This document shows positions 41,024 to 50,000 of a stretch of DNA of 64,000 nt, one piece after another (within the stretch, counting starts at the first letter, position 1; the number at the start of each line of letters is the position of its first letter). The stretch is from Caproicibacter fermentans. GTDB taxonomy: Bacteria; Bacillota; Clostridia; Oscillospirales; Acutalibacteraceae. The notes beneath the pieces were generated by a model. The model was not told the DNA's origin, made no database searches, and saw only the letters and a list, made by a program, of their open reading frames with translations. The position numbers and the translations under genes are program-made. The stretch is from positions 1-64,000 of the forward strand of contig NZ_VWXL01000019.1 of the NCBI RefSeq assembly GCF_009746625.1, in the 5' to 3' direction.

Positions 41024-42274
41024 ATGAATAAGCTGCAATTTGACGTTGTGGTGATCGGGGGCGGGCCCGCCGGCATGGGGGCGGCGCTGAAGGCGCAGGA
41101 AAACGGCGCGAGCGTCGCTTTAGTCGAGCGAAACCCGCGCCTGGGCGGAATCCTGCTGCAGTGTATCCACAGCGGGTTCGGTCTGAGGCTTTTTAAGAAA
41201 GAGCTGACCGGGCCGGAGTACGCACAGCGTTTTATCAACCGGCTGAAGGATACGGGTGTGAAAGTTTTTCTTTCCACCATGGTACTGAGAATCACTCCCG
41301 ACAGGGAAGTGGTCTGCATGAACGAGACGGGAATTACCGTGATCCACGCGAAAGCCGTTGTGCTCGCAATGGGCTGCCGCGAACGCACCCGGGGGGAAAT
41401 CAAGATTCCAGGCGACCGCTGCGCCGGCGTTATGACTGCCGGCCAGGCCCAGCACTATATCAACATCGACAATTTCTGCCCCGGCCGTCGGTTTGTCATT
41501 CTCGGCTCCGGGGATATCGGGCTCATCATGGCGCGCCGCCTGAGTCTGGAGGGGATGAAAGTAGAGGGCGTTTATGAGCTGATGCCGTATCCGAACGGCC
41601 TTGTCCGGAATCTCAAAAACTGCCTGGAGGACTTTGGTATTCCGCTGCATCTCTCCACCACCGTGTCCCGCGTCATCGGCAAGAACGGCCGCGTTTCCGC
41701 GGTCGAGGTGACAAAAGTGGACGACAGACAGCGGCCTTTGGAGGGAACGTCTGAAATCGTGCCGTGCGACACGCTTCTTCTTTCCGTCGGCCTGGTCCCG
41801 GAAAACGAACTGTCTCTCGGCGCCGGAGTCAGGCTCAATCCCCGCACGAACGGCGCGGCGGTGGACGACAGCCTGCAGACCAGCGTCCCCGGCGTCTTTT
41901 CCTGCGGCAACGTTCTGCACGTGCACGACCTGGCGGATAACGTCACAATGGAGGCGGAACGCGCGGGAGAATCCGCGGCCGCTTATGCAAAGGGCGTTCG
42001 GGGCGAAAGTACGGCGGACCTGAAAATCCACTGCGAGGAACCGATCGGCTATACGGTTCCTTCGGTCATTCGCTCGCGCGAAAAGACCTCCGTCATGTTC
42101 CGCGTGCGGCGTCCCTGCGACCGTGCGCGCCTGACGGTTATATCCGCCGGAGAAGTTTTGCTGCGGGGCAAACCGCGCCGATACATCCCGAGCATTATGG
42201 AAGAGCTGATCCTGACGCCCGCTGTTTTGCAAAAGGCCGAAGGCGAGATCACTATGAAAATCGAATCCGTATGA
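41024..42274 (+). CDS. FAD/NAD(P)-dependent oxidoreductase of the GlpB-like partner type
   Basis: A 416-aa pyridine-nucleotide-disulphide-type flavoprotein. It has FAD motif VVIGGGPAGMGAALKA, GGILLQCIHSGFG, VLAMGCRERTRGE, a second dinucleotide motif FVILGSGDIGLIMARRL, and VPGVFSCGNVLHVHDLAD. Clostridia often place this gene between glpA and a DUF1667 gene. It probably passes electrons from the GlpA-like subunit to an acceptor. GGAGGGCTGCTGAT precedes the ATG. Confidence 0.83.
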   Translation: MNKLQFDVVVIGGGPAGMGAALKAQENGASVALVERNPRLGGILLQCIHSGFGLRLFKKELTGPEYAQRFINRLKDTGVKVFLSTMVLRITPDREVVCMNETGITVIHAKAVVLAMGCRERTRGEIKIPGDRCAGVMTAGQAQHYINIDNFCPGRRFVILGSGDIGLIMARRLSLEGMKVEGVYELMPYPNGLVRNLKNCLEDFGIPLHLSTTVSRVIGKNGRVSAVEVTKVDDRQRPLEGTSEIVPCDTLLLSVGLVPENELSLGAGVRLNPRTNGAAVDDSLQTSVPGVFSCGNVLHVHDLADNVTMEAERAGESAAAYAKGVRGESTADLKIHCEEPIGYTVPSVIRSREKTSVMFRVRRPCDRARLTVISAGEVLLRGKPRRYIPSIMEELILTPAVLQKAEGEITMKIESV

Positions 42275-42287
42275 GGAGGAATCCTGG

Positions 42288-42653
42288 ATGGACACCAGAA
42301 AACTTGTGTGCACGGTCTGCCCGAACAGCTGCGGCATAACCGTTGAGTTAAACGAAAAAGCGGAAGCGGTCCGGGTTTTGGGGAACAAATGCCCGCGCGG
42401 CGAGGCTTTTGCCAGACAGGAAATCACCTGCCCCGTACGGGTGATCACCAGTACGGCGCTGCTTCGCTGCGAAGACGGAAGGGAAGCTCTGCTTCCGGTG
42501 CGTTCCTCCGAGGCGTTCGCGCTGAGCAAGCACGCGCGGGCCATGGAGCTGCTCCGGCATGTTACGGTGCGCTCCCCGGTCAGGATGGGCGACATAATCA
42601 TCCGCAATTTGCTGGATACGGGCGTTGACCTGATTGCCTCATGCGATTCCTGA
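42288..42653 (+). CDS. DUF1667 iron-sulphur-type protein
   Basis: A 121-aa protein with an N-terminal CTVCPNSCG and later CPRG, giving CxxCxxxC...C, which is expected to bind an Fe-S cluster. It always accompanies the GlpA/GlpB-like flavoproteins in this arrangement. It closes the operon; 14 bases separate it from the end of a convergent DeoR gene, with no obvious terminator. Confidence 0.82.
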   Translation: MDTRKLVCTVCPNSCGITVELNEKAEAVRVLGNKCPRGEAFARQEITCPVRVITSTALLRCEDGREALLPVRSSEAFALSKHARAMELLRHVTVRSPVRMGDIIIRNLLDTGVDLIASCDS

Positions 42654-42667
42654 TTTCAGCGCTTTCA

Positions 42668-43504
42668 TCACCGGCATTTGGGCTGGTTATCATTCTTGGC
42701 GTCACTTTTCTTATTTACGCCGTCTGCCGGGCCCGCTTGTTCCGGCGCGGCGTCGTAGATGCGGCAGCCGTATTTTTGAAGAGAGGTGTGCCATTCCTGA
42801 GAAAGAGGCCGGTCGGTGATAATTGCGCTCAGGCAGTCGTACCCGCAGATGGTGATGAACGATGCCTGATTGAATTTTGTATAGTCCGCGACCAGGTAGC
42901 ATTCTTTGCTGCGCTGAAGGATGGTTTTACGTATCTGAGCCAGGTCGTCGTTGGAATCCGTAACGCCCTGGTCGATGGAAAGCGTACGGCAGGAAAAGAA
43001 AGATTTATCCACATAATACTCGTTCAGGGCTTTCTGCGCTTTGCTGCCGTAGAAAGCAAGCTCTTTGAGGGAGAAAAACCCGCCGATGCCGATCAGGCGG
43101 ATGTTCTCCTTTTTGGAAAGAAGATTGATAATGGGCAAAGAGTTTGTAATCAGCGTGAGCCTCATGTCCTCTACGGCCTTTGCAATTGCGAAAGTGGTCG
43201 TTGAATGATCCAGAAAAACAACGTCGCCGTTTTGGATGAGGCTCCTGCATTTTTCGGCGATAATGCCTTTTTCCTTTAGGTAGACGGTGGAACGAATGCT
43301 GTAGTCAATCAGATTTTCAACGCCTGTCTGTACGAAGGCTCCGCCGTAGGAACGCAGCAAGACTCCCTCCGATTCCAGACTTCTGAGATCGCGCCGGATC
43401 GTTTCGTCCGTTACGGAGAACAGTTTGGCAAGCTCCGAAACCGTGGCGCTTTTCTTTTCCAGAATCAGATCTTTAATTTTCTGTTTGCGTGTAACCGATA
43501 ACAT
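42668..43504 (-). CDS. DeoR-family transcriptional regulator
   Basis: A 278-aa regulator: HTH (ATVSELAKLFSVTDETIRRDLRSL), SYGGAFVQTG, the phosphate-sensing DHSTTTFAIAKAVED, and VADYTKFNQASFI. ATG 43504 is chosen with GGAAAGGAG ten bases upstream; the open frame continues to 43702 without such support. It is divergent from the aldolase-PTS operon, its likely target. The last residues (KKSDAKNDNQPK) are polar and may be disordered. Confidence 0.87.
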   Translation of the reverse strand: MLSVTRKQKIKDLILEKKSATVSELAKLFSVTDETIRRDLRSLESEGVLLRSYGGAFVQTGVENLIDYSIRSTVYLKEKGIIAEKCRSLIQNGDVVFLDHSTTTFAIAKAVEDMRLTLITNSLPIINLLSKKENIRLIGIGGFFSLKELAFYGSKAQKALNEYYVDKSFFSCRTLSIDQGVTDSNDDLAQIRKTILQRSKECYLVADYTKFNQASFITICGYDCLSAIITDRPLSQEWHTSLQKYGCRIYDAAPEQAGPADGVNKKSDAKNDNQPKCR

Positions 43505-43878
43505 CGGGCAGGACTCCTTTCCTGATTGCGGCGGATTCCGAAATGCGCTGCCGCCGCTTTTCAACGCTTTTTTTAGTTTGTGGGCAATGGCTTCCCGGGG
43601 TTCACCGGATTGTTCGGCTCTTAACGCTGCACCCTCCTTTCCAACTGAAAATTCCACGGGCCGGCAGTCCGAAAAAAACAAGAATTCAATATAAAACAAC
43701 ATAACAACAAAATTGCTTATAACAATTATATAATATATATCCTATAAATGCAAATATTTTTTGGGAAATTACGTAATATTTGCCTAAATATGATTGACAC
43801 TCCAACATAATAATGGTATAATCCATCATAAATCCAAATAATGACGAGATAAACAAAAATGCAGAATGGGGCGATAAA
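43505..43878. promoter_or_regulatory. Divergent regulatory region with strong sigmaA promoter
   Basis: TTGACA (43794-43799), 17 nt, TATAAT (43817-43822) is a consensus promoter for the aldolase-PTS operon, starting near 43830. Upstream is a very AT-rich stretch with two ATAACAA repeats (43701, 43719) that could be operator sequence. No gene is seen in the region. Confidence 0.7.
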
Positions 43879-44622
43879 ATGTTTGTCCAAAATAACTATC
43901 CCACCGATGAGCAAGCAAAATTGGATATCGTCAAATATGGACGCGGATTGTTTCAACACGGTTATGTGGTATCAAATGACGGGAACATTTCGGTGAAGGT
44001 ATCGGAAAATGAAATCTGGTGCACCCCGACGGATGTATCCAAGGGAGATATGAACCCCGATATCATGGTGAAGCTCGATTTGGACGGAAACATCATAGAA
44101 GGGCATGAAACGCCGTCTTCCGAAGTGAAGATGCATCTGCGTGTTTATCAGGAGAATCCGGACGTCATGGCGGTTGTGCACGCCCATCCCATCTATGCGA
44201 CGACATTTGCGATTGCGGGCGTTGCGCTGGATGAGCCGACGCTCATGGAAGCGCTGATGCAGCTTGGCAGCGTGCCGGTGGCAAAATATGCAAAGCCCGG
44301 TGTGGACGAAGTCCCCGAAAGCATCGCGCCTTTCTGTAAGGATTACAACGCCGTTCTTCTTTCCAATCACGGGGCGCTGACCTGGGGGGATTCCATTTCC
44401 ACGGCATACCGCCGCATGGAGGTTTTGGAGGATTATGCAAGGATTACGTTTAACCTTCATCTTCTTGGAAAAGCCCGCTATCTGACGGAGGAGCAGCTGG
44501 CGGGGCTGGATGAGCGCCGGCGGGCCGGCGGCTTTACCACCGGACTGCTGCCGCGTGGGGTCAGCCGACCGCAGAACGCGTCGGATGTTCTTCCGAGAAC
44601 AGCTGACCTCGGACCGCTTTAA
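43879..44622 (+). CDS. Class II aldolase/adducin family protein
   Basis: A 247-aa zinc aldolase-like enzyme related to L-fuculose-1-P aldolase and L-ribulose-5-P 4-epimerase. Features: NDGNISVKVSE, the catalytic Glu in SSEVKMHLRVYQ, Zn ligands in VHAHPIYATTFA and LSNHGALTWG. It is the first gene of the PTS operon, so it probably cleaves or modifies the phosphorylated sugar made by the PTS. Family members also include 3-oxo-tetronate-4-P decarboxylase (OtnC); the reaction here is open. Confidence 0.82.
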   Translation: MFVQNNYPTDEQAKLDIVKYGRGLFQHGYVVSNDGNISVKVSENEIWCTPTDVSKGDMNPDIMVKLDLDGNIIEGHETPSSEVKMHLRVYQENPDVMAVVHAHPIYATTFAIAGVALDEPTLMEALMQLGSVPVAKYAKPGVDEVPESIAPFCKDYNAVLLSNHGALTWGDSISTAYRRMEVLEDYARITFNLHLLGKARYLTEEQLAGLDERRRAGGFTTGLLPRGVSRPQNASDVLPRTADLGPL

Positions 44623-44648
44623 AAGTACAGAGAAAAGGGGATACGGTT

Positions 44649-45101
44649 ATGTTAAGCAGGAATTTAATCCGTTTGAATCTTGATGTAAAAAGCAAAGAAG
44701 AGGCAATCCGCATACTGGCCGAAGATTTTGTGGAGGCCGGCGTTGTCAAAGAGAGCTTTGTGGATGCGGTGCTGGAGCGCGAACAAGAGTCGCCGACGGC
44801 GCTTCCGGCCGTCGCTTATGATGTTGCCATTCCCCATACCGTGAGCGCTCACGTGATTACCCCGGCGATGAACGTCGCCGTGCTGAAGCACCCGGTGGAA
44901 TTTCAGCAGATGGGGTCTCCCGACGTCACGCTTCATCCCCAGGTGCTGTTTATGCTTGCCATCAGCGACCCGAAAGATCAGCTTTCACTGCTTCGCCGCA
45001 TTATGAAAATGCTGCAGAACAAGGATCTGCTCAATCAGATCCGCGCCGCAAAAAGCGAAGATGAAATTTATGGTTTGCTCAAACCCGTCATTGAAGTCTG
45101 A
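44649..45101 (+). CDS. PTS sugar transporter EIIA (galactitol/fructose type)
   Basis: A 150-aa PTS_IIA type 2 protein. The phosphorylated His lies in DVAIPHTVSAHV, in the usual place after LEREQESPTALP. HPVEFQQMGS and the C-terminal LLRRIMKMLQNKDLL are family features. Phosphoryl passes from HPr to this His and then to the EIIB Cys. RBS AAAGGGG. Confidence 0.87.
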   Translation: MLSRNLIRLNLDVKSKEEAIRILAEDFVEAGVVKESFVDAVLEREQESPTALPAVAYDVAIPHTVSAHVITPAMNVAVLKHPVEFQQMGSPDVTLHPQVLFMLAISDPKDQLSLLRRIMKMLQNKDLLNQIRAAKSEDEIYGLLKPVIEV

Positions 45102-45178
45102 CCGCTTTTCATGGATTAATATCAAAGCCGCGGCCGAGGTATTAACATAGATTTTATCTAAAAAAGGAGTGTGTGTTT

Positions 45179-45481
45179 ATGGCAACAAGAATCAAGATTT
45201 TATCAATCTGTGGCTCGGGGGTGGTGACCTCGAACATGGTAGCCGGCAAACTCAAGGATCTGTTTGCGGAAAAGGGCTACGACGCGGAAACGGTCGAAGC
45301 CAATTCCAGCGAGGTTGAAGGCTGCTGCAGCCGGGAGCACTTCGACCTGATCGCGTATGCAAGCCCGATCAGCAACAACTGCGGCGTGCCAGCTTTCAAC
45401 GCGATCGGCTTGATTACCGGAATGGGCGAAGACGAATTTATGGAGGAGGCGATTGAAGCACTGCATAAGGCCGGGAAATAA
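45179..45481 (+). CDS. PTS EIIB, galactitol type
   Basis: A 100-aa protein with the phosphocysteine loop at Cys11 (LSICGSGVVTSNM), as in GatB/lactose-type EIIB. AAAGGAG nine bases before ATG 45179 fixes the start; GTG 45173 is too close. Confidence 0.87.
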   Translation: MATRIKILSICGSGVVTSNMVAGKLKDLFAEKGYDAETVEANSSEVEGCCSREHFDLIAYASPISNNCGVPAFNAIGLITGMGEDEFMEEAIEALHKAGK

Positions 45482-45569
45482 CCGGATTGAGCTTTGGTAG
45501 CTGCGGAGGTTGTACGGGAAAAGGGGCATATCGGCTTCTTATTCCGAAATGAAATTGGGAGGATTCACA

Positions 45570-46997
45570 ATGTTTTTTACAGCGATTAAAACCTTCTTCG
45601 ATACATTTGGACCCGTCGTATTTGTACCGGTCGTCATCTTTATCATTGCGGTTATCCTGAAGGTTCCGGTCAAAAAGGCTTTTATGTCCGGCTTGTCCGC
45701 CGGCGTCGGCCTGGAGGGATTTAACCTTGTGATCGGCGCTTACAGCCCTATCATCACGCCGATCATCAATCAGCTGGTTAAGGATACCGGCATTCACCTG
45801 AATATCCTTGACATGGGCTGGCAGACCACTTCGATCATCGCATATTCCACAAACATCGGTATGATCTACCTGGTTGTGGCGATCGTACTCCAAACCGTGC
45901 TGTTTCTGACGCATTATACCAATGTATTCCAAGCCGGCGACCTTTGGAACAACTACTCCTACATGGCTTGGGGGTCCTGCTTGTTCCTGCTGACAAAGAA
46001 TTTTGCGCTTTCCCTTTCCTGCATGATCATGCAGCAGCTTTTCACCCTCTGCTTTACAGAGGTGATTGAAGAAAGATGGTCCAAATACTATCGTTATCCA
46101 AGCTGCACCATCGCTTCCCTACATACCGCGACCGTCGGCGTTTATGCGGTCGGCATGAACTGGGTCCTGAACCGTCTGGGTCTCTACAAGGTGAAAGCGG
46201 ACCCGGAAAGCTTCCGGAAGCGCTTCGGCTTTTTGGGCGAACCCATGACGCTGGGATTTCTGCTTGGGCTGTTTATCGGCGTCATCGGGAACATAAAGCA
46301 TCTGGGAGAACTCGCATCCTGGGGCACGATTCTCGTCTGCGGTGTCGCCACCGCCTCCGTCATGGCGGTTTTTCCGAAGATTTCGGGCATTTTCGCCGGT
46401 TCCTTCGGGCCTATCACAGAGGCTTCCAAAAAATCCGTGAAAGGAACCAAGGGAGAATGGTACCTGGCCGTCAACGACGCCTGCGGATACGGCGAAACCG
46501 CAACGCTGATTTCCGGAATTGTTCTGATGCCGATCGTACTGATCATTTCCTTTATTCTTCCAGGAAACCAGACGCTCCCCATGCTTGATCTGGTTGCAAT
46601 CCCATACGTCATCCAGCCCTGCGTTGCCTGTTCAAACGGCAATATGCTCAAATCCATTATCTCCGGCGGCATTTACTGCGTTTTGTTTTTGTATTGCTGC
46701 ACCATGACCGGCAGCGCGTTCACCGATGTGGCCAAGAGCGTCGGCACCATCGAAATCCAGGCCGGCGTAATGATGATCACAAGTTTTATCATACTTGGTC
46801 AGCCGGTCGGCGCAATTATCTTTATGGCGTTCCTTTCGAAGAATCCGATCGCGATCGGGGCGGTCGTAGCCGTGTATATTTTCTCTTACATTTTTGTACG
46901 CAAGAATCGCGCCAAGATTCACGCCTGGATCGAAAAAGAAGCGGTGAACCCCGGCCATATAAACGACAGTGCCGCCACCGTGCCCGCGCAAAGCTGA
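45570..46997 (+). CDS. PTS EIIC, galactitol-type permease
   Basis: A 475-aa membrane permease with about 12 hydrophobic segments; FMSGLSAGVGLEGFNLVIG and NTGDVNFMSGL-like GatC regions place it in the galactitol (Gat/Sgc) family, which imports hexitols, pentitols and related polyols. GGGAGG stands before ATG 45570. A hairpin-terminator follows before the EI gene. Confidence 0.87.
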   Translation: MFFTAIKTFFDTFGPVVFVPVVIFIIAVILKVPVKKAFMSGLSAGVGLEGFNLVIGAYSPIITPIINQLVKDTGIHLNILDMGWQTTSIIAYSTNIGMIYLVVAIVLQTVLFLTHYTNVFQAGDLWNNYSYMAWGSCLFLLTKNFALSLSCMIMQQLFTLCFTEVIEERWSKYYRYPSCTIASLHTATVGVYAVGMNWVLNRLGLYKVKADPESFRKRFGFLGEPMTLGFLLGLFIGVIGNIKHLGELASWGTILVCGVATASVMAVFPKISGIFAGSFGPITEASKKSVKGTKGEWYLAVNDACGYGETATLISGIVLMPIVLIISFILPGNQTLPMLDLVAIPYVIQPCVACSNGNMLKSIISGGIYCVLFLYCCTMTGSAFTDVAKSVGTIEIQAGVMMITSFIILGQPVGAIIFMAFLSKNPIAIGAVVAVYIFSYIFVRKNRAKIHAWIEKEAVNPGHINDSAATVPAQS

Positions 46998-47072
46998 ACA
47001 TCCCGCTTTTCATGCAGCGGCATTCGGCCTTGCCGCTGCGGCAGCCGTTCGGTCGACAGCTATGTTAACGTT

Positions 47073-47131
47073 CCGAGGGAAAAAGGGGCGCCGCACTGTT
47101 TCGGCGGTGCGATTTCCCCTTTCCCTTTTTT
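47073..47131 (+). terminator. Terminator/attenuator between EIIC and EI
   Basis: AAAAGGGG (47081-47088) pairs with CCCCTTT (47116-47122) around an inner CGCAC/GTGCG hairpin, followed by CCCTTTTTT. A second hairpin GCAGCGGC/GCCGCTGC lies at about 47013-47040. Expression of EI and HPr may therefore be partly uncoupled. Confidence 0.65.
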
Positions 47132-47183
47132 GAAATGATGAAAAGCCGTCTGGAAGCTTTCCAAAGTCAAGGAGGAGTTTGAA

Positions 47184-48902
47184 TTGGTATGTCAGGGAAA
47201 TCCGGTGTCCGAAGGAATCGCGATCGGCAAGGTCATGCGATATGAGCCGTTTGTTCCTGTGGTCGACAATACGGCGATTGCCGGGGAAAAGATACCGGCG
47301 GCCTTGAGCCGTTATGAGGAAGCGCGCAGCGGCGCGAAGCAGGAACTGGAGGAATTGCGGCTTCGCCTTGAGCAGGAAGACCCGCAAAAAGCCAAGATCA
47401 TCAAGGCCCATATGGATATCCTGTTTGACGTGGCCATGGAGGAGGAAATCCGCGACGGGATTGCCGGAGGAAAAAGCGCGGAGGCAGCGGCGGACCAGAT
47501 TTTTCGAAAATACGCCAGGATCATTGGAAGATCCGCGGATGAAAGGATTCGGGAGCGCGCTTCGGACCTGGAGGACGTCAGATGCCGCCTGCTCAGGAAC
47601 TGCATGGGAATTCCGGAACGGAATCTGGCGTTCCTCGCGGAACCGGCGGTGGTCGTAGCAAAGGATCTCTTTCCGTCGGATACCGCGTCCATGGACCGCC
47701 GGAAGGTGCTCGCCATTGTCACGGAGGTCGGCGGCCCCACTTCGCATACCGCGATTCTCGCACGCAGTTATGGAATTCCGGCTTTACTGGGTGTAAAGGA
47801 TGCGCTTTCGCTGCTGCAGAGCGGTCAATCCGTCATCGTAGACGCCGTGGACGGCAAACTGATTGTCAACCCTGCCGGCGAGGAGGAAAAAGCGTATCGC
47901 AGAAAGGCGGCCGAGTTTCGGCGCCAGGCGGAAGAGACGAAAAAATATCTGGACGGCGACTCCTTTACAAAGGACGGCGTAAAAATTGAGGTTGAGCTGA
48001 ATATCGGTTCCGCCAACGCACAGGAAATCGACGCAATTCGGCACACAAACGGCGTGGGCCTCTTTCGCTCCGAATTTCTGTATCTGGGAAGAGAGACTCT
48101 TCCCACGGAGGAGGAACAATATAAAATATACCGCAGGGTTCTGATGCAGGCGGGAGACGCCCCCGTGATTCTGCGAACCTTGGATATCGGCGGTGACAAG
48201 AAACTTGAATGCCTGCAGCTTCCGAAGGAGGAGAATCCGTTCCTCGGCAACCGCGCCCTCAGACTTTGTCTGGAGCGCCGCGATATTTTTAAGACCCAGC
48301 TTCGCGCGGCGCTCCGCGCCGGTACCGTCGGAAATTTGTGGCTGATGTTTCCGATGGTGGGCAGCATGGACGACATCCGAAAGGCCAAGGGGGTTGTCAG
48401 GGAAGTACAGCGGGATTTGGATTGTGAAAAGATTGAATATAACAGGGAAATTAAAATCGGCATCATGATTGAAATTCCCGCCATCGCCCTGATCGCGGAT
48501 CTGGCCGCCAAAGAAGTCGATTTTGCGAGCATCGGCACGAACGACCTTTGCCAGTATACCACGGCGGCGGACCGGCTGAACCAGAATGTCGCACAATATT
48601 ATCAGAGCTACCACCCGGCGCTGTTCCGGCTGATACGCGATACGGTGCGGCAGTTCGACAGGGCCGGGAAACCGATTTCCGTCTGCGGTGAATTGGGGGG
48701 CGACGGTCTCGCCATGCCGGTCCTTCTCGGCTTCGGCATGCGGCGTGTCAGCATGGGATTATCGGCGGTCGCGCGCGCGAAAAGGATCATTTCCCGCCTG
48801 GATCTGGCGCAGGCGCGGGACATGGCGGACCGGGTCTGTCAAATGGAAACGGCGGGAGAGGTGGAAGCGTATCTCAGAGATGCGCTGAAAGATATTGTAT
48901 AA
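47184..48902 (+). CDS. ptsI: PTS enzyme I (PEP-protein phosphotransferase)
   Basis: A 572-aa, full-length EI. N-terminal HPr-binding helical domain, phosphohistidine in GGPTSHTAILARS, PEP-binding TIM barrel with GVGLFRSEFLYLGR, LRTLDIGGDK and SIGTNDLCQYT, and the active Cys in SVCGELGGD. The TTG start has AAGGAGG eight bases upstream. Its position after gatABC-type genes suggests a set serving this operon; whether it is the only EI of the cell cannot be told. Confidence 0.92.
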   Translation: MVCQGNPVSEGIAIGKVMRYEPFVPVVDNTAIAGEKIPAALSRYEEARSGAKQELEELRLRLEQEDPQKAKIIKAHMDILFDVAMEEEIRDGIAGGKSAEAAADQIFRKYARIIGRSADERIRERASDLEDVRCRLLRNCMGIPERNLAFLAEPAVVVAKDLFPSDTASMDRRKVLAIVTEVGGPTSHTAILARSYGIPALLGVKDALSLLQSGQSVIVDAVDGKLIVNPAGEEEKAYRRKAAEFRRQAEETKKYLDGDSFTKDGVKIEVELNIGSANAQEIDAIRHTNGVGLFRSEFLYLGRETLPTEEEQYKIYRRVLMQAGDAPVILRTLDIGGDKKLECLQLPKEENPFLGNRALRLCLERRDIFKTQLRAALRAGTVGNLWLMFPMVGSMDDIRKAKGVVREVQRDLDCEKIEYNREIKIGIMIEIPAIALIADLAAKEVDFASIGTNDLCQYTTAADRLNQNVAQYYQSYHPALFRLIRDTVRQFDRAGKPISVCGELGGDGLAMPVLLGFGMRRVSMGLSAVARAKRIISRLDLAQARDMADRVCQMETAGEVEAYLRDALKDIV

Positions 48903-48921
48903 GAGATAAGGAGACACGACG

Positions 48922-49212
48922 ATGTATTCGAAGAAAACCGTTATTGCAAACCCGACCGGGCTTCACGCGCGCCCGGCATCCGACTTTATCGCGGCGGCAG
49001 GAAAATTCTCCTCCAAGATCAGAATTTCCCGCGTTGCCGGGGACCCGGAAGAAGATGCGGCGAATGCCAAGAGCATTATCAGCTTGCTTTCCTTGGGGCT
49101 TGCCCAGGGAGAGGAAGTAGAGGTCTTTGCGGATGGGGCGGATGAAAAACAGGCGGTGGACGATCTGGTCGCGCTCATCGATTCCAAATTCGGGGAATCA
49201 TCCGCAGGATGA
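48922..49212 (+). CDS. ptsH: HPr phosphocarrier protein
   Basis: A 96-aa HPr with phosphohistidine in PTGLHARPASDF and the regulatory serine region in NAKSIISLLSLGL, so HPr kinase/CcpA-type control is possible. Length is slightly above the usual 85-90 aa because of a short tail. AAGGAGACACGACG precedes the ATG, 19 bases after ptsI. Confidence 0.93.
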   Translation: MYSKKTVIANPTGLHARPASDFIAAAGKFSSKIRISRVAGDPEEDAANAKSIISLLSLGLAQGEEVEVFADGADEKQAVDDLVALIDSKFGESSAG

Positions 49213-49245
49213 ACGGCCGTTGCAAACAGGGGAGGGATGGCTGAT

Positions 49246-49821
49246 ATGGAGCCGATCGCTTATCAATTCAAATTGACGATGAATGATTACAGGGAAATGG
49301 TTTTCTTCTCCACTTTTTCGTTTCGCAAAGGGCAGAACATCGCTGTCTTAATCGCCTGGATCGCGGGCTCCTCCGCCTTTTTGCTTGATTTGGCCGGGAT
49401 CATCGAGCTGACGGAAACGATCCACCTTTGCGCTCTGATGGTGGCCGTTACCATGCCGATGCTCTTTGTAAGCGCTTTGCTCCGTGTCCGCCGGTTTAAG
49501 CGGGACGGATCCGCTTACCGCAAAAGGGCGCATACGGTATTGCTGGCAAAAGACGGGATGCAGTACCGGGAAAGCGGAAACTACCATACCGGAAAGGACA
49601 ACTGGGACGACATCGCTTACGCCTTCGAGACGAGTCATCTTTTTATGATCTTCCGGACGCAGAACGACGCGGTCCTGCTTCCCAAAAGAGGCGTGCCGGA
49701 AGATTTGACTGAAAAAACCCGCGTTTGTCTGAAGGAGCATCTCGGCGTTCGTTTTAAAATACATTGCAGGGCCGGGTCTAAGAATTGGAAACGGACTGGA
49801 AAATCCGGCGCAGCCATGTAA
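49246..49821 (+). CDS. YcxB-like membrane protein
   Basis: A 191-aa protein beginning MEPIAYQFKLTMNDYREM. Two transmembrane helices (about residues 33-52 and 58-80) are followed by a soluble YcxB-type domain (LLAKDGMQYRESGNYHTGKD, WDDIAYAFETSHLFMIF) and a basic C-terminus. Function unknown. ATG 49246 is preferred over 49237 because GGGGAGGG directly abuts the latter. Confidence 0.65.
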   Translation: MEPIAYQFKLTMNDYREMVFFSTFSFRKGQNIAVLIAWIAGSSAFLLDLAGIIELTETIHLCALMVAVTMPMLFVSALLRVRRFKRDGSAYRKRAHTVLLAKDGMQYRESGNYHTGKDNWDDIAYAFETSHLFMIFRTQNDAVLLPKRGVPEDLTEKTRVCLKEHLGVRFKIHCRAGSKNWKRTGKSGAAM

Positions 49822-49849
49822 CTTTTTGCGATAAAATGATTTAAAAAGG

Positions 49850-49888
49850 CAAACGGACTCCTGACGGCAAGAGCCCGCTTGTTTTTTT
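49850..49888 (+). terminator. Imperfect intrinsic terminator
   Basis: CAAACGGACTC pairs with GAGCCCGCTTG with two A-C mismatches, followed by seven T. Confidence 0.6.
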
Positions 49889-50000
49889 AAGCTGTTTAAA
49901 ATCTCAGGAAGAACGGTTTTTCGCGTGCTTTTTGGCAGGGAAGAGGGAGAGAACCCCTGTATGGGTCCGCAGCGGACGACCGTTCAGCGAACAATGCCTC

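Noticed and set aside
43505-43702. N-terminal extension of the second DeoR regulator
   Set aside because: ATG 43504 has a good SD and gives a normal DeoR length.
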